Source of the DNA: Spirochaetales bacterium
Lineage (GTDB): Bacteria > Spirochaetota > Spirochaetia > Sphaerochaetales > Sphaerochaetaceae
DNA length: 6,439 nucleotides
Direction of reading: 5' to 3'
Assembly (NCBI GenBank): GCA_017475725.1
Contig: JAFVFA010000195.1
Coordinates: 1-6,439 of the forward strand
Of this stretch, positions 1-6,439 are shown one piece after another. Under the pieces are notes generated by a model, which ran no database searches, was not told the origin of the DNA, and worked only from the letters and a program-made list of their open reading frames with translations. Position numbers and translations under genes: made by a program. Every line of letters begins with the position of its first letter. The stretch's first letter is position 1.

Positions 1-712
1 CAATGTCGTTGATGTTGCAGATGTTCAGATTCACCTTCATGGGCTTCACCGCAAACAGGAAGTCCACAGCTATCTTGTTTATCCTCTCGACCTCCTCGTT
101 GATGATGTCCAGATACTGCTTCGAGTCCTCAAGTGACATCGATCCGTTCTTCTCCATCATCTTCTCCATCAGCTGGAGATAGATTGAAATTGAAGCCAGA
201 GGGTTCTTGATCTCGTGGGCCACGCTCGCGGCCATGGTCGTCATCTGGGCAAGGCTCTCGTTTCTGCGGAACTCGTCCTTGAATCGGTTGAAGAAGGTCA
301 GATCCCTGAACAGGAAGTTGCAGCACGGAGGGTCGCTCACCCTGCTTGCATAGCAGCTTATGGACCGCGGCTCGTCCATGCCGGAATCCACCTCGAAGAA
401 CTCCGACGCGGTCTCCTTCCCGGAACCCAGGAAGCCGTTCACGTACTCCAGGATCTCGGAGTGAGATATGACCCTGGAGACGTTGACTCCGGAGTACTTC
501 TTGCGTGCAGCTATGGGGACCAGGCCTCCAAGACCCTCGTTCATGTACAGGATCGTCCCGTTTGAATCCACAAGCAGATGTCCCTGGAACGAATTGTCAA
601 GTGCAACGTTCCTGACCTTGAGCTCATAGTTCTGGGTCTCGATTATCCTGACTATCTCCTCCGGAGACAGCTTCTCTATCTTGCTTGAAGCCTTCTTCAC
701 AAACTGGCTCAT
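1..712 (-). CDS. PAS-domain sensor histidine kinase (C-terminus beyond window edge)
   Basis: Cytosolic sensor kinase of a two-component system. It would autophosphorylate a histidine and pass the phosphate to a response regulator. The first 237 residues are visible. Residues ~28-140 look like a PAS fold, including HLLVDSNGTILYMNEGLGGL, followed by FLFRDLTFFNRFKDEF. The HisKA dimerisation helix follows with the H-box AASVAHEIKNPLASI; the phospho-acceptor is His166. The HATPase_c domain must lie past position 1. There is no signal peptide or membrane segment, so it probably senses a cytoplasmic cue. The PAS region has Cys120, Cys130 and Cys131, which could be redox or metal ligands (speculative). 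The start is set by a strong AGGAGG at 720-725, seven bases before the ATG, and by an ATGA overlap with the holB stop. It resembles NtrB/AtoS-type soluble kinases. The ligand is unknown. Confidence 0.9.
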   Translation of the reverse strand, partial: MSQFVKKASSKIEKLSPEEIVRIIETQNYELKVRNVALDNSFQGHLLVDSNGTILYMNEGLGGLVPIAARKKYSGVNVSRVISHSEILEYVNGFLGSGKETASEFFEVDSGMDEPRSISCYASRVSDPPCCNFLFRDLTFFNRFKDEFRRNESLAQMTTMAASVAHEIKNPLASISIYLQLMEKMMEKNGSMSLEDSKQYLDIINEEVERINKIAVDFLFAVKPMKVNLNICNINDI

Positions 713-1824
713 CTTATGACCTCCTGGACCCTGTACACCACAAAGTCGAACGTCAGGCGCTTCGTCTGGTTGAAGGTCCTTCCCTTGAGGACGGCGTCGT
801 TGACGGAGTCAAGGATGTACTGTGCCCTTCTCTGCTCTATGCGCCCCTCCATGAAGGCGTCGCCGATCTCGTTGACAACGTGCTCGAAGAAGCGGTCCCA
901 GCCCTGGTTCCTCTCAAGCTCGGCGACAAGTGCCGGCATGTCCATCGGATTCCTGGACACGAGTGCCTTGGCAGAATCCAGAAGCAGCCTGTCGTCTATT
1001 CCGCTCCCCTCAAGGAAGAACTCCTCAAGGCTGTTGTACCTGCCAGGGTCAACGAACAGGGTGCCCAGGACATACCTCTTCTCCTCCATGCCGAAGTCCT
1101 TGAAGCGGAACTTGCGCACACGGCTCAGGATGGTTGCCGGGATCTTCCCCGCATTGGCCGATATCAGGATGAAGTGGCTTCCGGCCGGCGGCTCCTCCAG
1201 AGTCTTCAGAAGGGCGTTCACAGCACCATCCGTCGCGTTCTCCAGCCCCTCGATTATGACGAACTTCTGCACTCCGTCCATGGACGATGTCGCGCACCAG
1301 TCGCGTATCGCCCTAACCTGCCCGATGGAGATTGCGGACGTCCTGTTCGATGACAGGAACGGCGAAAGGGCCTTCTCCAGCTTGTCCGCCACCCTGTCAG
1401 CGCTCTTCTCGTCGGCACCGTCAAGGTCCAGAAGCAGCTCCGTAACCTCTGCAGCATCTGAGAACTTCTTCTTTCCGGCAGTGGTGCTCTGGCCATCGAA
1501 AAGGGCACCATGGTACTGCTGGAGCAGAATGGAGATGTTCTCCTTCAGGAAGCTCCTTGAGCTGTTGTTCTTGTGCTTCCTGAAAAGGGCCAGGGCGGTG
1601 TTTATCCTGTATGCGTGGTTCCTGTCAGAGACTATGACCACGTTCTCAGCGGGTATGTCCAGCGCCTGGCATATCTGCCTTGCCGCGAACATGCGCCCCG
1701 TGCAAGGTTCACCCGAGAAAAGCAGAGCATTGGGGAAAGAGGCCCCTCCGGATGCGGTCAGACCCTGCAGCTGGGCGCAGACCTCAGGCTGGGTCCTGTC
1801 AAGACCACCAAGAACCGGCATCAT
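709..1824 (-). CDS. holB: DNA polymerase III delta' subunit (clamp loader)
   Basis: Delta' subunit of the clamp-loader complex that places the sliding clamp on primed DNA; 371 residues. The AAA+ core is recognisable. A degenerate P-loop, GEPCTGRM (residues 38-45), lacks the Walker A lysine and threonine, as expected for a delta' that does not hydrolyse ATP. Other marks are the segment SIGQVRAIRDW (166-176), a Walker B-like strand KFVIIEGLENAT (187-198), NALLKTLEEPP (203-213), then the sensor-1 strand FILISAN and an ILSRVRKFRF box. The region between about residues 82 and 163 is a charged insertion without the cysteine cluster of the usual zinc module. The C-terminal part is helical, as in clamp-loader collar domains. 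The start overlaps the cvpA stop by ATGA and has AAGGG six bases upstream. A second ATG follows at once and could be used instead. A DnaX-type subunit is less likely because the P-loop is broken and the protein is short. Confidence 0.87.
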   Translation of the reverse strand: MMPVLGGLDRTQPEVCAQLQGLTASGGASFPNALLFSGEPCTGRMFAARQICQALDIPAENVVIVSDRNHAYRINTALALFRKHKNNSSRSFLKENISILLQQYHGALFDGQSTTAGKKKFSDAAEVTELLLDLDGADEKSADRVADKLEKALSPFLSSNRTSAISIGQVRAIRDWCATSSMDGVQKFVIIEGLENATDGAVNALLKTLEEPPAGSHFILISANAGKIPATILSRVRKFRFKDFGMEEKRYVLGTLFVDPGRYNSLEEFFLEGSGIDDRLLLDSAKALVSRNPMDMPALVAELERNQGWDRFFEHVVNEIGDAFMEGRIEQRRAQYILDSVNDAVLKGRTFNQTKRLTFDFVVYRVQEVIR

Positions 1825-2309
1825 ATGATGCCCTTGATCGTTGAGGCGCAGGCCTCAGCGAACGGTATGATCAGCTTGCTGGAGAACAGGCTCTCCTCAA
1901 ACAGGTGCTGCAGATTGAACAGATTCTGGAAACCCATAATGTACTCGATAGCCGCAAGCATCACAAAGGCCTCAACAAGCCCCAGGACAAAGCCCAGAAG
2001 ATGGTCCACCACTGTCAGATGCACGGTGTCCGTTATGTTGGAGAGAATCCCACCCAGAGCCTTCATTATCAGATAGCCGACCATGAAGAGGATGAAGTAG
2101 GACGCAAGGGCCGCAACCCACACAGGCAAACCCACCTTGTCAGAGAAGACGGGCACCAGCAGATGCGTGAACATCAGAGCCACTATGAAGCCGACGATGT
2201 ACCCGAACTTGGTCGAGACCTCCTCCATGAAGCCCTTGATGGCTCCCCAGATGCCACCTATCATGAACAGAACGAAAAGAATGTAATCCAGTGTCGTCAG
2301 ATACTGCAT
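1821..2309 (-). CDS. cvpA: CvpA family inner-membrane protein
   Basis: Small integral membrane protein of the CvpA (colicin V production) family; 162 residues, the usual length. Four hydrophobic segments are visible at roughly residues 8-25, 34-55, 62-83 and 103-126. The family hallmark at the N-terminus is seen as LDYILFVLFMIGGIWGAIKG followed by a short charged stretch (FMEEVSTKFGY). The last ~35 residues are a polar tail. The family is linked to colicin V export and to envelope or biofilm phenotypes, but its molecular activity is not settled. It is the first gene of the minus-strand operon, with its own promoter (-10 at 2356-2361) and an AGAGAGGG ribosome site just upstream of the ATG. The stop codon overlaps the holB start, suggesting translational coupling. 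Confidence 0.85.
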   Translation of the reverse strand: MQYLTTLDYILFVLFMIGGIWGAIKGFMEEVSTKFGYIVGFIVALMFTHLLVPVFSDKVGLPVWVAALASYFILFMVGYLIMKALGGILSNITDTVHLTVVDHLLGFVLGLVEAFVMLAAIEYIMGFQNLFNLQHLFEESLFSSKLIIPFAEACASTIKGII

Positions 2310-2312
2310 GAA

Positions 2313-2320
2313 CCCTCTCT
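2313..2320 (-). promoter_or_regulatory. Ribosome binding site of cvpA
   Basis: On the minus strand AGAGAGGG ends three bases before the ATG at 2309. This supports that start over an out-of-frame ATG at 2325. The spacing is on the short side. Confidence 0.6.
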
Positions 2321-2355
2321 TTCATGGAACTGCGTTAAAATTCCACACCGTGTCA

Positions 2356-2384
2356 ATTATACACATTTATTGGCTGAAAGCCAA
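2356..2384 (-). promoter_or_regulatory. Sigma70-type promoter of the cvpA-holB-kinase operon
   Basis: On the minus strand there is a TTGGCT box (2384-2379, four of six matches to TTGACA), exactly 17 bases, then a perfect TATAAT (2361-2356). Transcription would begin near 2349, giving a leader of about 40 bases before the cvpA ATG. The -35 box lies inside the inverted repeat at 2369-2385. This is called from sequence only. Confidence 0.6.
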
Positions 2385-2385
2385 T
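2369..2385. repeat. Perfect 7-bp inverted repeat, possible operator
   Basis: ATTGGCT and AGCCAAT flank a three-base GAA centre. One arm contains the -35 box of the cvpA promoter, and the rest covers the upstream part of its spacer, so a protein bound here could block RNA polymerase. It lies too far from secA's TATAAT to overlap that promoter's core. No T-tract follows, so a terminator is unlikely. Confidence 0.45.
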
Positions 2386-2389
2386 TCTC

Positions 2390-2409
2390 ATGTGCATCCA
2401 ATGTGCATC
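2390..2409. repeat. Tandem 9-base direct repeat upstream of secA
   Basis: ATGTGCATC occurs at 2390-2398 and again at 2401-2409, an 11-base period close to one helical turn. The second copy ends where a -35 element for the TATAAT at 2433 would begin. This is the layout expected for an activator bound on one face of the DNA. The binding protein is unknown. Confidence 0.4.
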
Positions 2410-2432
2410 TATTCGGTTTGAACTTTTTTTCA

Positions 2433-2438
2433 TATAAT
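2433..2438 (+). promoter_or_regulatory. Candidate -10 box of secA, very close to the ATG
   Basis: A perfect TATAAT lies seven bases before the secA ATG. If used, transcription would start at or within a base or two of the A of the ATG, giving a leaderless or nearly leaderless mRNA. The base positions for a -35 box at 17-base spacing read TATTCG, a poor match. The only Shine-Dalgarno-like bases are GGGGA, one base before the ATG. A second weak candidate further upstream (TTAAAA at 2335, TATACA at 2358) would give a conventional leader. Confidence 0.4.
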
Positions 2439-2445
2439 TGGGGAC

Positions 2446-5223
2446 ATGAGCATAATCACCGCCATATTCGGAAGCAAGAAAGACAAGGACCTGAAGCATC
2501 TCAGGCCTATCGTTGAGAAGGTCAACTCCTACGAGCCATGGGCAAAGAGCCTCAAGGACGAGGACTTCCCTCTCCAGACACAGAGATTCAGGGAGCGTCT
2601 GAAGGCCGGGGAGACCCTGGACCAGATTCTGCCTGAGGCCTATGCCCTTGTGCGTGAGGCATCGTTCAGGGTCCTGGGTGAGCGCCACTACGATGTGCAG
2701 ATAATGGGAGCCATAGTTCTCCATGAAGGCAAGATCCTGGAATTGAAGACTGGTGAAGGAAAAACACTCACCAGTGTCCCTGCAGGCTATCTTAATGCCC
2801 TTGAGGGACAGGGTGTCCACGTCATTACGGTCAACGACTACCTTGCACAGCGAGACGCGGAATGGATGGGTCCGATCTACTCCTTCCTTGGTCTGACCGT
2901 AGGCGCAATCGTCTCCACAATGGACAACGAGCGCAGAAGGCAGGCATACAGCTGCGACATCACATACGGAACCAACAACGAGTTCGGCTTCGACTACCTC
3001 CGTGACAACATGAAACTCCGACAGCAGGACAAGATCCAGCCGAAGCACCACTACTGCATAATCGACGAGATCGACTCCATCCTCATAGACGAGGCCAGAA
3101 CCCCGCTGATAATCTCGGGACAGGCGGACGATGACACCGAGTATGCCCGCAACGCGGAGAAGATAACACAGTATTTCAAGGAGTGCGAGAAGGACCCGGA
3201 GACAGGAGAGTACCCTGTGGTCTCCGCGTTCGCCAGGTTCGAGGAAGGCGCCAAGCTGGAGCCGGACGGGGACTACATGCTGGATGAGAAGTCACGGCGC
3301 GTCAGCTTCACCAAGGAGGGAATGGTCCACATGGAGGAGCTTCTGAAGCGCTTCGGCATAATCCAGGGCTCCCTGTACGACGACGAGAACTTCGAGTACA
3401 TCCACTATGTGACCCAGGCCATGGTCGCCAGACACCTCTACAAGAGGGACACTGACTACGTCATAGCAGACAACCAGATCCAGATAGTCGACGAGTTCAC
3501 GGGACGAATCCTCCACGGCCGCAGATACTCCGACGGTCTCCACCAGGCAATCGAAGCCAAGGAGCACATCAGGATCCTAGGCAAGAACAGGACGCTTGCA
3601 ACCATCACGTTCCAGAACTTCTTCAGGATGTACGACAAGCTCTCGGGCATGACCGGAACCGCAGACACTGAGGCCACGGAGTTCCAGGAGATCTACAAGC
3701 TGGACGTCGTTGTCATCCCCACCCACCTCCCCGTCATCAGGAAGGACATGGACGACCTTGTCTTCCTCAACGACAAGTTCAAGTACCAGGCCATCTGCAA
3801 CGAGATAGCCAGGGTGCATGCCACAGGCCAGCCGATTCTGGTGGGCACGGTCTCCATCGAGAAATCCGAGCTGATCTCAGCCCTGCTCAGGAAGATGGGC
3901 ATCCCGCACGAGGTCCTGAACGCCAAGAACCACGCCAGAGAGGCAACCATAATCGAGAACGCCTGAGCCAAGGGGGCCGTCACAGTGGCCACCAACCTGG
4001 CAGGCCGCGGAACCGACATCAAGCTCGGAGGCTCACCTGACGCACTTGCAAGAAGGATCTGCGGATCCGAGGCCACGGAAGAGGAGCTCAAGGCTGCAAG
4101 GGAGAAGACAAAGGACGAATGGAGACGCAACTACGAGGAGGTCAAGGCCCTTGGAGGTCTGTACATCCTTGGAACGGAGCGCCATGAGTCAAGGCGAATA
4201 GACAACCAGCTGCGCGGAAGAAGCGGAAGGCAGGGAGACCCAGGAACGTCAAGATTCTACGTCAGTTTCGACGACACTCTGCTCAGGCTGTTCGCAAGGG
4301 ACAACCTGAAGGCCATAGTCGGACGTCTGGGAATGAACACCGGAGAGCCCATCGAGCACGGCATGGTCTCAAGGGTCATCGAGAGCGCGCAGAAGCGTGT
4401 CGAGGAGAGGAACTTCGACATCCGAAAGAGGCTCCTGGAATACGACGATGTGCTGAACGAGCAGAGGAACTTCATCTACTCCCAGCGTGACGAGATCCTG
4501 GTTGACCAGAACATAATCGCCAGAGCCATCAACGCCTGCAACGAATATGTGGACTTCTGCATAGAGCAGAACCCGCCTGCAAAGAACGGCGAGCGCAACG
4601 TCTCAGCCCTTCACCAGAGCCTTCTGGACACAATTGGCCTGGACTACACACCTGACAAAGACGATGCCTCATTGCCTGCAGATGACCTTGGAATCAAGAT
4701 AAAGGATTCAATCAAGGCCATCATAGATGGCAAAGTTGCTATCGTCGGACCTGAGGTCTTCTCCAACTTCATACGTCAGATCTACCTGAGGCAGATAGAC
4801 ACAAGATGGCAGAACCATCTGGAGGAGCTGGAGGATCTCAGGGACTCCGTCTCACTGCGTTCCTATGCACAGAAGAACCCGCTTGTCGAGTACAAGCTTG
4901 AGGGCTATGACATCTTCGACAAGATGATAGACCAGATCAAGACCTCGGTGGCCAAGACACTCATCAGGGTCCAGATCAGGATCGAGGGCCCCACCCGTCC
5001 GGTCAACGCCCCAAGGAAGGTCATGGAGACCCACAGGGAGAGCTCAAGCTTCTCCAACATGGCAGCCAGGCAGCAGCAGGTCGCCAGGGAGTCAGCCAAC
5101 GCCGGTGCAACATCATCCATCCAGGTGGTCAGATCAACCCCGAAGGTGGGCAGGAACGACCCATGCCCGTGCGGCAGCGGAAAGAAGTACAAGAACTGCT
5201 GCGGAAGGAACCAGGGCGTCTGA
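2446..5223 (+). CDS. secA: Preprotein translocase ATPase SecA, interrupted by an in-frame TGA
   Basis: ATPase motor of Sec-dependent export; it binds SecYEG and threads preproteins across the inner membrane. The frame spans 925 codons, normal for SecA, but codon 507 (3964-3966) is TGA, giving a 506-residue and a 418-residue half in the same frame. NBD1 has the Walker A motif KTGEGKT (101-107) and DEID (207-210), followed by SILIDEARTPLIISG. The preprotein cross-linking region follows, then RRYSDGLHQAIEAKE and GMTGT (401-405). After the stop, NBD2 continues with VATNLAGRGTD (514-524) and RGRSGRQGD (590-598). The helical scaffold and wing domains follow, and the protein ends in a zinc-binding SEC-C tail with Cys907, Cys909, Cys918 and Cys919. 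The ATG at 2446 gives the standard SecA N-terminus, and an in-frame stop lies upstream at 2419. All motifs are intact except the interrupted codon, so the gene has not decayed in general. secA is normally essential, so a sequencing error or very recent mutation is likely. Otherwise UGA would have to be read through. Confidence 0.93.
3964..3966 (+). other. In-frame TGA within secA (codon 507)
   Basis: The protein reads HAREATIIENA, stop, AKGAVTVATNLAGRGTD. In other SecA proteins this stretch runs ...EAG.KGAVTIATNMAGRGTD (recalled from the family), so TGA sits at the conserved glycine. GGA, a frequent glycine codon here, differs from TGA by one base. The frame before and after is identical, so no insertion or deletion is needed. 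Confidence 0.95.
3970..3987 (+). promoter_or_regulatory. Possible reinitiation site for the C-terminal half of SecA
   Basis: Four bases after the in-frame TGA, AAGGGGG (3970-3976) lies eight bases before an in-frame GTG at 3985. This resembles a usable ribosome site placed where a terminating ribosome could restart. It may be chance, because the same bases encode the conserved Lys-Gly of the motif. The product would begin at VATNLAGRGTD, in the middle of NBD2. Confidence 0.2.
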
Positions 5224-5241
5224 CAAGAGCCGGTACAGAAA

Positions 5242-5277
5242 AGAACCCCAGAGCCGTTTCCGTCTCTGGGGTTTTCC
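5242..5277. terminator. Rho-independent terminator, probably bidirectional
   Basis: AACCCCAGAG (5244-5253) pairs perfectly with CTCTGGGGTT (5264-5273) around a 10-base loop. A G-T and an A-T pair extend the stem outward to 5242 and 5275. On the plus strand TTTTCCTT follows the GGGG, ending secA about 20 bases past its stop. On the minus strand the stem is followed by TTCTTTTCTG, so it can also end the convergent gltA transcript. Confidence 0.85.
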
Positions 5278-5297
5278 TTATGGACCATATTCACCGG

Positions 5298-6439
5298 CTA
5301 CCTTTCGCTCAAAGGGATGACCTTCCTGCCCTGAGGCCCGACATACACCTGTCTGGGGCGGCCAAGCTTCTGGTACTCATCATGTCTCCACTCAAGCCAG
5401 TGGGCTATCCAGCCCGGAGTCCTTCCCATGGCGAACAGGACAGTGAACATCTGCTGCGGGAAGCCCATCATGTGGAACATGATCCCCGTGTAGAAGTCTA
5501 TGTTCGGATACAGATGCCTCTCGATGAAGTAGTCGTCGTTGAGCGCCTTCTCCTCAAGCTTCAGGGCTACATCGAGCAGCCTGTCTGAATGATGGTCGGA
5601 ATTGAGCATATCAATATTCATTTTCTTTGCAATTCTGGCCCTTGGGTCGAACGTCTTGTAGACCCTGTGTCCGAAGCCGGAAAGCACGAACGGATTCTGT
5701 TTGTCCTTCGCCCTCTCGATGACCTTCTCAACAGGGATGTCATTGTCCACAATGTCCTTCAGCATGGCCATGACAGCCTGGTTCGCACCGCCGTGCTTGG
5801 GGCCCCAGAGGGCGCAGACACCGGCTGCCACAGAGGCGTAGAGATTCGCCTCGGAAGACCCTACAAGGCGCACTGCAGAGGTTGAGCAGTTCTGCTCATG
5901 GTCCCCATGGAGAATGAGCAGCTTGTTCAGAAGCTTCACGTGCTTCGGGTCAGGATGATAGTTGTTCACTGGTGTGTAGAACATCATGTTCAGGAAGTTC
6001 TCGCAGTAGGAATACTCCCACTTGGGCTCCACGAAGTCCAGTCCATTGGCCTGTCTGTAGATGAAGGCGGCAATGGTTCTCATCTTCGAGATCAGTCTGG
6101 TGACGGTCAAATCGATGGTCTCTTCAGGGTCTCTCTCCTCCATTTCCGGATAGAAGGCACTTAAGGAGGCTACCATACTAGCCAATATTGACATGGGGTG
6201 AGCATCCTGTGGATAGGAGCGGAAGAAGTTCCTCATGTTGTAGTGCAGAAGCGAATGCTTGTTCAGAAGCTCCTGGTAGTTGCGGCGTTCTGAAGCGGTC
6301 GGCAGAGAGCCCTTGACCAGCAGGTGGGCAACCTCTATGAAGTCGCAGTTCTCCACAAGATCCTCTATGTCGTAGCCGCGGTATCTCAGTATCCCGTTCT
6401 CTCCGTCTATGTAGCAGATCGAGGACTTGCACGAGCCTG
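5298..6439 (-). CDS. gltA: Citrate synthase (N-terminus beyond window edge)
   Basis: Condenses acetyl-CoA and oxaloacetate to citrate, the entry step of the TCA cycle or of a glutamate-making branch; cytosolic. The window holds the last 379 residues; roughly 50 N-terminal residues are missing, judged from the usual ~430. The reading frame is open to the window edge, and the first residues visible are family-typical (SSICYIDGENGILRYRGYDI). Diagnostic motifs follow in order: LHGDHEQNCSTSAVRLVGSS, LWGPKHGGAN with a catalytic His (codon 5793-5795), SGFGHRVYKTFDPRA with the second His, and LYPNIDFYTGI with the catalytic Asp. The C-terminus has PGWIAHWLEWRHD and RPRQVYVGP, the arginine region that contacts substrate. 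The stop is TAG at 5298-5300. It faces secA convergently, so it is a separate transcript. A 2-methylcitrate synthase is possible but less likely given the motif set. Confidence 0.94.
   Translation of the reverse strand, partial: GSCKSSICYIDGENGILRYRGYDIEDLVENCDFIEVAHLLVKGSLPTASERRNYQELLNKHSLLHYNMRNFFRSYPQDAHPMSILASMVASLSAFYPEMEERDPEETIDLTVTRLISKMRTIAAFIYRQANGLDFVEPKWEYSYCENFLNMMFYTPVNNYHPDPKHVKLLNKLLILHGDHEQNCSTSAVRLVGSSEANLYASVAAGVCALWGPKHGGANQAVMAMLKDIVDNDIPVEKVIERAKDKQNPFVLSGFGHRVYKTFDPRARIAKKMNIDMLNSDHHSDRLLDVALKLEEKALNDDYFIERHLYPNIDFYTGIMFHMMGFPQQMFTVLFAMGRTPGWIAHWLEWRHDEYQKLGRPRQVYVGPQGRKVIPLSER

Noticed and set aside
685..1828. Long plus-strand open frames of 222 and 370 codons opposite holB
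   Set aside because: They are antisense shadows created by the codon bias of holB, with no family-like motifs and implausible composition.
2325..2345. Hairpin TGGAA/TTCCA in the cvpA leader as a regulatory RNA element
   Set aside because: It has only five base pairs around an 11-base loop; it is too weak to call a riboswitch or attenuator.
2353..3051. Minus-strand open frame of 232 codons across the secA start and promoter gap
   Set aside because: It is antisense to the well-supported SecA N-terminus, runs through the divergent promoter region, and has no recognisable domain.
3964..3966. Alternative genetic code with UGA as glycine (code 25) or tryptophan
   Set aside because: cvpA, holB and secA itself all end naturally at TGA, two of them in ATGA gene overlaps. 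The secA terminal TGA follows a complete zinc tail and precedes a terminator. Tryptophan is written TGG throughout, and no other internal TGA is seen.
3972..3993. Selenocysteine insertion (SECIS-like hairpin) after the secA TGA
   Set aside because: A GGCC/GGCC stem with a short loop lies just downstream, but it is only four strong pairs and lacks a convincing SECIS shape. The position is a conserved glycine, not a catalytic cysteine, so selenocysteine makes no functional sense.
5298..6356. Citrate synthase beginning at GTG 6356
   Set aside because: The frame stays open upstream to the window edge and encodes conserved citrate synthase sequence (YIDGENGILRYRGYDIEDL), so the GTG is an internal valine.

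Overview
This is a bacterial chromosomal window of GC-rich DNA made of core housekeeping genes. AGG/AGA arginine codons and ATA isoleucine codons are common throughout. The gene set and the SecA, HolB and CvpA sequences suggest a spirochaete (Spirochaetota). That placement is an inference from recalled similarity, not from a search. I see no mobile element, CRISPR array, tRNA or rRNA.

Layout. Positions 1-2309 on the minus strand hold a tightly packed operon read in the order cvpA, holB, sensor histidine kinase. Both gene junctions are 4-base ATGA overlaps, and the kinase runs off the left edge of the window. Positions 2310-2445 are a 136-base divergent control region. It contains a good sigma70-type promoter for the cvpA operon, an inverted repeat covering that promoter's -35 box, a tandem 9-base repeat, and a perfect TATAAT only seven bases before the secA start codon. 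Positions 2446-5223 on the plus strand are secA. A hairpin terminator at about 5242-5277 lies between secA and the convergent citrate synthase gene (gltA), which fills 5298-6439 on the minus strand and lacks its N-terminus because of the window edge.

Main point. secA carries an in-frame TGA at 3964-3966 (codon 507), where the family has a conserved glycine just before the GAVT.ATN.AGRGTD motif. The reading frame is unbroken on both sides, and the whole gene would otherwise encode a normal 925-residue SecA. One base change (GGA to TGA) explains it. Sequencing error or a point mutation is the plainest reading. Readthrough, or reinitiation at a GTG with a Shine-Dalgarno-like AAGGGGG, are less likely alternatives. 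Elsewhere in the window TGA acts as a normal stop (cvpA, holB and the end of secA), which argues against a reassigned code.

How the genes relate. SecA drives Sec-dependent export. CvpA is a small membrane protein, HolB is part of the replicative clamp loader, and the PAS-histidine kinase is probably paired with a response regulator beyond the left edge. Citrate synthase is independent carbon metabolism on a separate transcript. No novel multi-gene system is evident.
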